A DNA stretch of 64,000 nt, taken from contig NZ_CP006587.1 in assembly GCF_000737515.1 (NCBI RefSeq), positions 930,001 through 994,000 of the forward strand, written 5' to 3'. This document shows positions 42,109 to 50,684 of this stretch, piece by piece. The position numbers and the translations under genes were made by a program. Positions within the stretch are counted from its first letter, which is position 1. Each line of letters opens with the position of its first letter. The notes under the pieces were generated by a model that had not been told where the DNA came from, did not search any database, and saw nothing but the letters and a program-made list of their open reading frames with translations. The DNA is from Hymenobacter sp. APR13 (lineage in GTDB: Bacteria; Bacteroidota; Bacteroidia; Cytophagales; Hymenobacteraceae).

Positions 42109-44133
42109 ATGTTGCTTCGCGTAGTGCGCCGTTTGGCGCTGCCAGGCCTGGCCCTGCTGCTGGCGGGCCCAATCAGTGCCCAGAAACTACTGCCCCCACC
42201 CATCAAGTTCGGCAGCGTTACCAAGGACGACTTCACCCCGACGGCCGCGGCCGATTCGGCGGCGGCAGAGGTTATGTGCGATTTTGGGCAGTCGCGGATT
42301 GTAGGCGCGCAGGATGGCTTCGAGCTGTTGTTTGAGCGGACTTCCCGCCTGCGCATCCACCGCAAGGCCGGCTACTCCTACGCCACGGTGCAGGTGCCGC
42401 TCTATCACCGCGACGGTACCCAGGAAAAGCTGATGCAGCTCAAAGGCTTCACCTACAACCTGGAGCCGGGCACCGGCAAGCTGCTCAAAACGCCTATGCG
42501 CACCGAAGCAGTGTTCAGCCGCAAAAGATCGGAGTACGTCGACGAATACGCCTTCACGCTGCCCGACGTGCGCGAAGGCTCCATTCTGGAGTTTACCTAC
42601 ACGGTGCGCTCCGGTTTCCTGAATAACCTGCAGGACTGGCAGTTTCAGCAGTCGATTCCGGTGCGCTGGAGCGAGTATCGGGCGGTGCTGCCCTCTTTTT
42701 TTCGCTACAAGGAAGTCAGCCACACCTACTGGCCGTTTGCGTTCGATGAAAGCACTGTGCAGCCCTACACCACGGCCTACAGCCAAAGCCCCCCTGATAG
42801 CCACGGCAAGTCCGTTAATCAGGAGCGCAGCGTCAGCATCAGCACGCAGGCAGTACACCGCCGCTGGGTGCTGAAGGACGCCCCCGCTTTCCGCCAGGAA
42901 CCCTTCCTGACCACGCCCGAAGACTATCTGAGCCGGGTGGACTTTGAGCTGGAGCGGATTCAGTTCCAGCCCAACACACCGCCCAGGTACCTGGCGGGCA
43001 CCTGGCCTGAGATAGAGCAGGAACTGCTGAAGAACAAGAATTTTGGCGGCTACCTGGATCAGTCTACGCCCCTGACCAGCGCCGCCACCGCCCTGCGCAC
43101 CACCCACCCCGACCCCGCCGCCCGTGCCGCCGCCGCCCGGGCTTTGGTGCAGCAAGTCGTAGGCTACACCGGCGAAAACCGGCTCTATGCCTTTGAAACC
43201 CCAAAAAAGGTCTGTGAGCGGCGCCACGGCAGCGCCGCCGAAGTGAACCTGCTGCTGATCCGCACCCTGCGCGACGCCGGCCTGGAGGCCCAGCCGCTGC
43301 TGCTTAGCACCCGCGACAATGGCCGGGTGCAAACCGAGCTGCCGGTGCTCACCCAGCTCAACTACCCAATAGCCTACGTGCCCGGCCTGCCCGCGGGCCA
43401 GCAGCTGCTCGATGCCACCGACCCGACTTTGCCGGTGGACATGCTGCCCGAGCATTGCCTGAATGAGCAGGGCCGCCTGCTGGGCCCGACGGGCCGCTGG
43501 GTGCCGCTGGTAGCCACGCAGCCCCATCTGCAGTTCACGCGCGCCACCCTCCAGCTGGATGACGCCGGCGCGCTGGCCGGCACCATCCGGCAGGAATACG
43601 CCGGCTATGCTGCCTCGCCGGCTCGCCGGGCGGGGCCAGACCTGCTGGTAAAGTGGCAAAAAGACCATCCCGACTGGACGGTGAAGCGCCGGGAGGAAAC
43701 GGCCACCGCCCCAGGCACCCCGCTGGTGCTGGCCCTCGATGCGCACCTGCCGGCCCCGGAAGCCGCGGGCCGTACCCTGTATGTGCGGCCGCTGCAGACG
43801 CTGGCCCCCACCGCTTCGCCGTTCCAGACCGAAGACCGGCGCTACCCGGTAGACCTGCCGGCCCCGCGCCGCGCCGAGTATCAGGTGACGCTAACCTTGC
43901 CACAAGGCTACACGGCCACCACGCTGCCGACTGATGCCAACCTGAGTCTGCCCGGCAACGGCGGCCGCTTTATCTATAGCATCAGCCAGCCAACCCCGCA
44001 AACCCTGGCCATTTCCAGCCGCCTGCTGCTCACCAAAACGCACTATCAACCCGAGGAATACGCCGCGTTGCGCGCCCTCTACGCCCAGGCCCTGGCCAAA
44101 ATGGCCGAGCCGATTGTGGTGCAGAAGCCCTAA
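42109..44133 (+). CDS. DUF3857 / pseudo-transglutaminase exported protein 1
   Basis: 674 residues. The signal peptide (LALPGLALLLAGPISAQ) is followed by a DUF3857 beta domain (~55-240, with YATVQVPLYHRDG, YTVRSGF and LQDWQFQQSIPVRWSEY), then a transglutaminase-like core and a C-terminal domain. In the core, the usual catalytic Cys region is HGSAAEVNLLL, so Cys is replaced by Ala, and the His site is LNYPIAYV, so His is lost, while the Asp-containing LLDATD is kept. A pseudo-enzyme is therefore predicted. The first Met after the -7 box is a candidate earlier start, but the ATG at 42109 fits the signal peptide. First of four paralogs in tandem; exported to the periplasm. Confidence 0.83.
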   Translation: MLLRVVRRLALPGLALLLAGPISAQKLLPPPIKFGSVTKDDFTPTAAADSAAAEVMCDFGQSRIVGAQDGFELLFERTSRLRIHRKAGYSYATVQVPLYHRDGTQEKLMQLKGFTYNLEPGTGKLLKTPMRTEAVFSRKRSEYVDEYAFTLPDVREGSILEFTYTVRSGFLNNLQDWQFQQSIPVRWSEYRAVLPSFFRYKEVSHTYWPFAFDESTVQPYTTAYSQSPPDSHGKSVNQERSVSISTQAVHRRWVLKDAPAFRQEPFLTTPEDYLSRVDFELERIQFQPNTPPRYLAGTWPEIEQELLKNKNFGGYLDQSTPLTSAATALRTTHPDPAARAAAARALVQQVVGYTGENRLYAFETPKKVCERRHGSAAEVNLLLIRTLRDAGLEAQPLLLSTRDNGRVQTELPVLTQLNYPIAYVPGLPAGQQLLDATDPTLPVDMLPEHCLNEQGRLLGPTGRWVPLVATQPHLQFTRATLQLDDAGALAGTIRQEYAGYAASPARRAGPDLLVKWQKDHPDWTVKRREETATAPGTPLVLALDAHLPAPEAAGRTLYVRPLQTLAPTASPFQTEDRRYPVDLPAPRRAEYQVTLTLPQGYTATTLPTDANLSLPGNGGRFIYSISQPTPQTLAISSRLLLTKTHYQPEEYAALRALYAQALAKMAEPIVVQKP

Positions 44134-44178
44134 GCCCCCATACGCGCCGCTTTCCGGCTTCCCGCTGCATTTTCTGCT

Positions 44179-46203
44179 ATGACAATATTTTTACGGCTAC
44201 TGCTTGTGCTGCTGGGGGTCTTGGTGGTTGCCCCGGTCTTTGCCCAGCAGGCACCTGCCCCGCCCATCAGGTTTGGCAGCGTCCGGTCCACTGATTTCGT
44301 GCCGGCTCCGGCGGCTTCTGATACTGCCGCGGCCGTAGCCGAATACCTCTGCGACTACGGCACTTCCCGCCTGGTGGGCGGCCACGACAAGTTTCAGGTG
44401 CTATTCGAGCGTACCACCCGCCTGCAGATCCACCGCAAGGCCGGCTACGGCTACGCCACCGTGCGCGTGCCCCTCTACACCCGCGACGGCCAGTACGAGC
44501 GCCTCACCAACCTCAAGGGCAGCACCTACAACCTGCAGGACGGCCGGGTGATGCAAACCAAGCTGGCCGCCGACCCCGCTTTCCGCGAGCAGCTCGACAA
44601 AAACCACGTGCTGATGTCGTTTACCATGCCGGCGGTGCGGGAAGGCTCGATTGTGGAGTTCAGCTACACCATCACCTCCGACTTCATTTTCAACCTGCAG
44701 GACTGGCAGTTCGAGCACAGCATTCCGGTACGCTGGAGCGAGTACCGGGCCACGCTGCCGCAGTTTTACCAGTACAAAACCATCACGCGGGGCTACCTGC
44801 CGTTTGCCGTGAAGGAAGAAACGGTAGTGCCCTACACCACCACCTATTCCTCGCGCCCGCAGGGGCTGGCTCCCGGCCAGGATAGTCACTTGTCGGCCTA
44901 CGCGCTGCAGCTGCGTTGGGTGATGAAGGACGTGCCGGCCTTCCGGACCGAGCCCTTCCTGACCACGCCCCACGACTACATGCGTAGCGTGCATTTCGAG
45001 CTGGCCGGCACCAACTTCACCGGCCACGACTACCAGGACGTTACGGGCAAATGGCCGGCCCTCTGGAAGGTTCTTGAGAAGGAAGATCATTTCGGCCTGC
45101 TGCTCAGTGGCCGCTCGCCGCTGGCCGCTGCCGCCGAAACCCTGCGCCAGCAGCACGATGACCCCAAAGACCGGGCGGCAGCCGTGCTGGCCCTGGTGCA
45201 GCGCACCGTGAAGCACAACGGCAAAATTGACCTGTTTGGCTCGCAGCCCGTGCGCCGCACGCTGGAGCTGCGCCTCGGCAACACCGCCGACGTAAACCTA
45301 CTGCTGGTGAGCACCCTGCGCGCGGCCGGCCTGCCCGCCACGCCCCTGCTGCTGAGCACCCGCGGCCACGGCCAGATGCAGCAGCTGGTGCCGGCCCTCT
45401 CGCAGTTCAACTACGTAGCGGCCCACGTGCAGCTGCCCGACAGCTCCGACCTGCTGCTGGATGCCACCGAGCCCCAGCTGCCGGCGGGTTTGCTGCCCGA
45501 GCGCTGCCTCAACGGGCAAGGCTGCCTGGCCGACGCCTCCGGCCGCTGGCTCACGATCAGGCCGGCGGCGCGCCACCTGGAGTTCCGGACGGCCAAGCTG
45601 CATCTCACGGAGCAAGGCGCCCTCGATGGCAGCCTAAAGCTGGAGTACCAGGGCTATGCCGGCCTGGAAGCCCGGCGGAGTATCCGGCAGACCTCCGTGG
45701 CCGACTACCTGGCCAGCCTGCGGCAGCAGTGGACCGAATGGCAGCCCACGCCGCCCAAACTCCTCCTGTCCGACTCCGCCCAGGCAGCCGTGGCCGTAGA
45801 AATGGCTCTGCACCTGCCCGCCCCCAACAACCCACAGGCTACGCTGCTTTACCTGCCCGTTATGCGGCTGCTGGGCGCCGTTCCGTACCAGTTTCGTGCG
45901 CCCACCCGCCACTATCCGGTGGACTTTGCCATGCCCCACGAGTACACCTCCCTCGTGACGCTCACGCTGCCACCCGGCACCACGGTACAGGAGCTACCGG
46001 CCAGCGTGGTGCTGGCGCTGCCCAACGCCGGGGGCCGGTTTCAGTACCAGGTCACGCAGCTCAACCCGGAAACCGTACAGTTTATGGCCCGCCTGCAGCT
46101 CAGCCGCGCCGAGTACAGCCCAGCCGAATACGCCGCCCTGCGCGAGCTACACCAGCAGGCGGCTGCCAAGTGCGGAGAAATGCTGGTACTGAGCCGGAAA
46201 TAG
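44179..46203 (+). CDS. DUF3857 / pseudo-transglutaminase exported protein 2
   Basis: 674 residues, signal peptide MTIFLRLLLVLLGVLVVAPVFAQ. The DUF3857 domain has YATVRVPLYTRDG, FNLQDWQFEHSIPVRWSEY and KTITRGYLPF. The transglutaminase-like core reads LGNTADVNLLL (Thr in place of the catalytic Cys) and QFNYVAAHV (Tyr for His), with LLDATEP kept. It lies 45 bp after paralog 1, so co-transcription is likely. No catalytic activity is expected. Function unknown: perhaps substrate binding or scaffolding. Confidence 0.83.
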   Translation: MTIFLRLLLVLLGVLVVAPVFAQQAPAPPIRFGSVRSTDFVPAPAASDTAAAVAEYLCDYGTSRLVGGHDKFQVLFERTTRLQIHRKAGYGYATVRVPLYTRDGQYERLTNLKGSTYNLQDGRVMQTKLAADPAFREQLDKNHVLMSFTMPAVREGSIVEFSYTITSDFIFNLQDWQFEHSIPVRWSEYRATLPQFYQYKTITRGYLPFAVKEETVVPYTTTYSSRPQGLAPGQDSHLSAYALQLRWVMKDVPAFRTEPFLTTPHDYMRSVHFELAGTNFTGHDYQDVTGKWPALWKVLEKEDHFGLLLSGRSPLAAAAETLRQQHDDPKDRAAAVLALVQRTVKHNGKIDLFGSQPVRRTLELRLGNTADVNLLLVSTLRAAGLPATPLLLSTRGHGQMQQLVPALSQFNYVAAHVQLPDSSDLLLDATEPQLPAGLLPERCLNGQGCLADASGRWLTIRPAARHLEFRTAKLHLTEQGALDGSLKLEYQGYAGLEARRSIRQTSVADYLASLRQQWTEWQPTPPKLLLSDSAQAAVAVEMALHLPAPNNPQATLLYLPVMRLLGAVPYQFRAPTRHYPVDFAMPHEYTSLVTLTLPPGTTVQELPASVVLALPNAGGRFQYQVTQLNPETVQFMARLQLSRAEYSPAEYAALRELHQQAAAKCGEMLVLSRK

Positions 46204-46389
46204 CCGTGCTTCATTATTTCTTCATCTGAATATTGGCAGATATTCTAAAAATGCGGAGCTTTAGAATTCCGTTATTCTGCCCCGCTACTTCCTGCCACCT
46301 GTTGCTATCCTTTTATCTTCTTTTTCCTGCTCCTGGTGGGAAGAAGCTGTGTGCCTGTTGAGCTTACTTTTTTCCTTTTATAGTTTACG

Positions 46390-48450
46390 ATGCCAACACC
46401 TTTACTGCGCCGGCTTGTGCTGCTGGCAGTGCTGGGCAGCGCCGCCACGGTGCCCGCCCTGGGCCAGAACGAGCCCATTAAATTCGGCAAGCCCGACCTC
46501 AAAGATTTCGACCCAAAAAATTTCGTGGCCGACAGCGCCGCCGAAGCGGTGGTACTCTGCGACTTTGGCCGCTCCCGCTTCGAGGTAGGGCCTGCCGGTG
46601 AGGGGTTCCAGACCGTGTTTGAGCGGGTGACGCGCATCAAGATTCTACAGAAAGCCGGCTACGACTGGGCCACTGTGGAAGTGCCGCTCTACCACAAAAA
46701 CAACAGCGAGGAAAAGCTTACCAACCTCAAGGGCTTCACCTACAACCTCGTAAACGGGGAAATTGTGAAGGAAAAGCTGGAAAGCTCCTCCGCTTTCCGC
46801 GAGGAGTCGGGGCCCAACACCACCACGCGTAAGTTCACGCTGCCCAACGTGCGCGAAGGCGCCGTGATTGAGTACAGCTACACTGTCGTGTCGGATTTCC
46901 TGTTCAACTTCCAAGACTGGCAGTTTCAGCAGTCGATTCCGGTGCGCTGGAGCGAGTACCGGGCCCAGATTCCGGAGTACTTCGACTACAAGACCATGAT
47001 GCAGGGCTACCTGCCGCTGGCCGTGAGCGAGCATCCGCAGGGCGCCGGCCAGTACACGGTGCGCTGGAGCTCGTCCATTGAGCCCGGTATGAACGGCGGC
47101 CGCACGTCGGGCGGCTCTGAAACCGTAACGGCTCAGGTAACCAACCACCGCTGGGCGGTGCAGAACGCGCCGGCCTTCCGCGAAGAGCCGTTCATGACCT
47201 CCTCCCGCGACCATGTGGCGCGCATCGACTTCGAGCTGGCCGGCCTGCAGTGGCCCGGCCAGGGCTACCGCCCCATGACCAGCACCTGGCAGAGCATCAA
47301 CGATGAGCTGCTCACGGCCGAAGGCTTCGGGGCGCAGCTGCGGCGGGCCGGCTTTCTGAGAGACAAGCTCACGCCGCTGCTGGCCCAGGAGAAAGACCCG
47401 GCGGCCCGCGTGGCTGCCGTGCACGCGCTGGTGCGCAGTGCCGTGAAATACGACGGCCACGACCAGCTCTACAGCTCCGGCTCGGTGCGCAAAGCCTACG
47501 ACCAGCACCGCGGCAACGCCGCCGACGTAAACCTGCTGCTGATTGCGGCTCTGCGCGAGGCGGGCTTCCAGGCCAACCCCGTGCTGGTGAGCACCCGCGA
47601 GCATGGCGCCGTCAATGCCAACTACATGCCCATGCTTTCGCGCTTCAACTACGTGGTGGCACACGTGCCGCTGCCCGACGGCAAGGAAATGCTGGTGGAC
47701 GCCACGGAGGAGCTGCTACCCTGCGGCATGCTGCCCACGCGCTGCCTCAACGGCCAGGGCCGCCTGATTATGCCCAACGCCGCGGAGTCGCGGTGGGTGA
47801 GCCTGCAGCCGACGCAGCGCCTGACCGAGTATCAGCAGATTCAGCTGGTGCTGGACGAGAAAGGCGGCTACACGGGCAAGGTGCACTCCGAGCACGGTGG
47901 CTACGCGGGCTCGGCCCAGCGCAGCCGGCTGCGCGAGAAAGGCGAAAAGAAGTTTGTGGAAGACCTGCTGACCGGCCGCGAGGGCTGGAACGTGAGCAAG
48001 TACCAGTTCGGCCAGCGCGAAGATCTGGCCAAGGCCCTGAGCTTCGACTACGAGCTGACGGCGGCCGGCGGCGACGCCCCGGCGGGCCTGCTGTACGTGC
48101 GGCCCCTGCAGCACTTCGGCAACAGCAAAAACCCGTTTGTGCACGAGTCGCGCCAATTTCCGGTGGACTTTGGCTGCCCCGTAGACGAAACCGTGGTGAT
48201 GACCCTGACGCTGCCGGCCGGCTATGAAGTGGAAGAGCTGCCCAAGCCTACTTCCATCAGCCTGCCCGACAACGGCGGCCGCTTCCTGTTCCAGGCCCAG
48301 CCCGCCGCCGACGGCACCGTGCAGATGATGAGCCGTCTGAACCTGAGTCGCGCTGTGTACTCGGCCGAGGAGTACGCCAGCCTGCGCGAGTTCTACCGAT
48401 TGGTAGTGGCCAAGCAGGCCGAGCAGATCGTTCTTAAAAAGAAGTCGTGA
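46390..48450 (+). CDS. DUF3857 / pseudo-transglutaminase exported protein 3
   Basis: 686 residues, signal peptide MPTPLLRRLVLLAVLGSAATVPALGQ. DUF3857 with YDWATVEVPLYHKNN, FNFQDWQFQQSIPVRWSEY, and the transglutaminase-like core HRGNAADVNLLL (Ala for Cys) and RFNYVVAHV (Tyr for His); the Asp region is LVDATEE. A 186-bp gap precedes the gene, so it may have its own promoter. Its stop codon overlaps the GTG of paralog 4, implying translational coupling. Confidence 0.83.
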   Translation: MPTPLLRRLVLLAVLGSAATVPALGQNEPIKFGKPDLKDFDPKNFVADSAAEAVVLCDFGRSRFEVGPAGEGFQTVFERVTRIKILQKAGYDWATVEVPLYHKNNSEEKLTNLKGFTYNLVNGEIVKEKLESSSAFREESGPNTTTRKFTLPNVREGAVIEYSYTVVSDFLFNFQDWQFQQSIPVRWSEYRAQIPEYFDYKTMMQGYLPLAVSEHPQGAGQYTVRWSSSIEPGMNGGRTSGGSETVTAQVTNHRWAVQNAPAFREEPFMTSSRDHVARIDFELAGLQWPGQGYRPMTSTWQSINDELLTAEGFGAQLRRAGFLRDKLTPLLAQEKDPAARVAAVHALVRSAVKYDGHDQLYSSGSVRKAYDQHRGNAADVNLLLIAALREAGFQANPVLVSTREHGAVNANYMPMLSRFNYVVAHVPLPDGKEMLVDATEELLPCGMLPTRCLNGQGRLIMPNAAESRWVSLQPTQRLTEYQQIQLVLDEKGGYTGKVHSEHGGYAGSAQRSRLREKGEKKFVEDLLTGREGWNVSKYQFGQREDLAKALSFDYELTAAGGDAPAGLLYVRPLQHFGNSKNPFVHESRQFPVDFGCPVDETVVMTLTLPAGYEVEELPKPTSISLPDNGGRFLFQAQPAADGTVQMMSRLNLSRAVYSAEEYASLREFYRLVVAKQAEQIVLKKKS

Positions 48451-50411
48451 GCCGTATGCTATACTTTCCGCGCACTGCCGGCCGCCTGAGTTTGCTGTTG
48501 GCGGCCTGCCTGCCGGGCTCCGTGGTGCTGGCCGGCCCGCCCGCCAGCTACCCCGTAGCTGATATTGCGGCCTCGCTCCGCGAAAACGCCCACGCCGTGG
48601 TGCGCCGCTCCGACGAAACGCTGGTGGTGAAATCGGCGGGGCGCACCGTGGAAACCGTGCGCCGGGCCGTCACCATCTTCGACGAGGCCGGGGCCGACTA
48701 CGCCCGCAAGCTGGTGTACTACGACCAGCTCAACACGGTCAGCTACCTGCGCGGCACGGCCTACGCCGCCGACGGCCGCGTGCTGCGCACGCTGAAAAGT
48801 TCGGAAATCAAGGACATTTCGCTGTCCGACGGCTTCAGCCTGGCCAACGACGGCCGGGGCCGCCTCGCCGACCTGCGCCAGCCGGTGTACCCGTACACCG
48901 TGGAGTTTGAGTACGAAGTCAGCTCCACCAACACCCTTTTCTATTCCACCTGGAAGCCCCAGCCCGACGAGCAGCTGGCCGTGGAGCACGCCACGTTCCG
49001 GGTGCTGATGCCGGCCGGCCTGGCGCTGCGCTACCAAGAGCGTGCCCTGCCCGCCGGCACGGCGGCCGTGAAAACCCCAACGGCCGACGCCGGGCAGGCC
49101 TACGAGTGGCAGGTGCACAACCTGGCCGCCGTGGAAGCCGAGCCCGACGGACCGCCCGTGAGCGAAACGGCCCCCGCCGTGTACACCGCCCCCACCCAGT
49201 TTGAGGTGCAGGGCCACCTGGGCACGCTTACCTCGTGGCAGACCCTGGGCCTCTGGAACTACCAGCTCAATGCCGGCCGCGACGAGCTGCCGCCCGCCGT
49301 GCAGGCCAAAGTGCAGGCCCTGCTGCAGGGCGAAACCGATGAGCGAGCCCGCATCCGGAAAGTGTATGAGTGGCTGCAGGCCAACACGCGCTACATTTCG
49401 GTGCAGCTGGGCATTGGCGGCTGGCAGACCTTTCCGGCCAGCAGCGTGGCCGCCAATGGCTATGGCGACTGCAAGGCCCTGACCAACTACTGCCAGGCCC
49501 TGCTGAAAACCGCGGGCATCACGGCCTACCCGGCTTTGGTGCGCGCCAATGAGGAAGACATCCGCACGGAGTTTCCCAGCCAGCAGTTCAACCATGTGGT
49601 GCTGTGCGTGCCGCTGAGCAAGGCTGCCAAGCCCGACACCGTGTGGCTGGAGTGCACCAGCCAGACCAACCCGTTCGGCTACATGAGCAGCTTCACTGGC
49701 AACCGCCACGCGCTGCTCGTGACGCCCCAGGGCGGCCGGCTGGTGCGCACGCCCCAGTACCTGGCCGCCGACAACCGCCGCGAGCGGCTGGCCGACGTGT
49801 ACTTGGATGCGCAGGGCAGCGCCACAGCCAGTGTCCGGACCCGGCTTTCGGGCCTGGAACAGGACGCCTACACAGGGCTGGCCAGCTCCCAGAACCTGGC
49901 CGATCAGAAGAAGGCCGTAGCCGAGCATCTGCCGCTGGCCAACTTCAGCATCAGCAAGCTCAGCTACCAGCCCGACCACCGGCAGCCGGTGCCGGTGCTC
50001 ACCGAAAACCTGGGCCTGACGCTACCGGGCTGGGCCTCGGTGTCGGGCAAGCGGGCGTTTCTGACACCCAACCTGCTCAGCCGCTGGAGCGCGCTGCCGG
50101 CTGCCGTGGGCGAGCGGCGCACGGGCGTCTGGCTCGACAACGCCTTCAGCTACGCCGATACCGTCCGGATTCATGTGCCCGCCGGCTTCAAGCCCGAAAG
50201 CCTGCCGGCGCAGGTGCAGCTAACGACGGCCTTTGGAACCTACTCCAGCCAGGTACAGGCCCAGCCCGATGGCACGCTGCTGTACGTGCGGCGCCTACTT
50301 GTGCCTCGCACCCGCTTTGCCCGCGAAGAATACCCGGCTTACCAGGAATTCCGCCGCCGCATCAGCCAGGCCGACAAGGCACAGGTGGTGCTGGTGAAAA
50401 CCGAAGCCTGA
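48447..50411 (+). CDS. DUF3857 / transglutaminase-fold exported protein 4 (catalytic Cys retained)
   Basis: 654 residues from GTG at 48447, overlapping the previous stop (GTGA); an ATG nine bases later is a possible start. It has a signal peptide (LSLLLAACLPGSVVLAG) and a shorter DUF3857 region. The transglutaminase core is intact: YGDCKAL with Cys at residue ~342, FNHVVLC with His at ~383, and an acidic residue in WLECTSQ. It is the only one of the four with a full triad, so it is the only likely enzyme; paralogs 1-3 lack it. Diverged from the other three. The substrate could be a peptide or glycan in the periplasm. Confidence 0.83.
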   Translation: MSRMLYFPRTAGRLSLLLAACLPGSVVLAGPPASYPVADIAASLRENAHAVVRRSDETLVVKSAGRTVETVRRAVTIFDEAGADYARKLVYYDQLNTVSYLRGTAYAADGRVLRTLKSSEIKDISLSDGFSLANDGRGRLADLRQPVYPYTVEFEYEVSSTNTLFYSTWKPQPDEQLAVEHATFRVLMPAGLALRYQERALPAGTAAVKTPTADAGQAYEWQVHNLAAVEAEPDGPPVSETAPAVYTAPTQFEVQGHLGTLTSWQTLGLWNYQLNAGRDELPPAVQAKVQALLQGETDERARIRKVYEWLQANTRYISVQLGIGGWQTFPASSVAANGYGDCKALTNYCQALLKTAGITAYPALVRANEEDIRTEFPSQQFNHVVLCVPLSKAAKPDTVWLECTSQTNPFGYMSSFTGNRHALLVTPQGGRLVRTPQYLAADNRRERLADVYLDAQGSATASVRTRLSGLEQDAYTGLASSQNLADQKKAVAEHLPLANFSISKLSYQPDHRQPVPVLTENLGLTLPGWASVSGKRAFLTPNLLSRWSALPAAVGERRTGVWLDNAFSYADTVRIHVPAGFKPESLPAQVQLTTAFGTYSSQVQAQPDGTLLYVRRLLVPRTRFAREEYPAYQEFRRRISQADKAQVVLVKTEA

Positions 50412-50436
50412 CCCTGCCAGCTGCTTCTCCCTGCCC

Positions 50437-50468
50437 AAGGCCCGCCGGAACTGCTTCCGGCGGGCCTT
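50437..50468 (+). terminator. Terminator of the DUF3857 cluster
   Basis: AAGGCCCGCCGGAA..TTCCGGCGGGCCTT, a perfect 14-bp stem with a 4-nt loop, 25 bp after the stop codon. The T-run is short. Confidence 0.7.
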
Positions 50469-50684
50469 GCACGTTAGGTGGGCAACCACCAACCGGAGGG
50501 CAGCCACGTGCATCCCTCTAAATCTGTGTCGGTTAGACCCGCACCGCTCTGCGTGAGCACTGGCTATTAGGTGAAAGATACCTTCAGGTAAAATACCCTT
50601 CTAAACGCATTACACCTTCAGCAAAACCAGTACCTTAGGGCACCAGACTCTTGTTGACTTCCTTTTTTTTCAACCCATTCTTCT

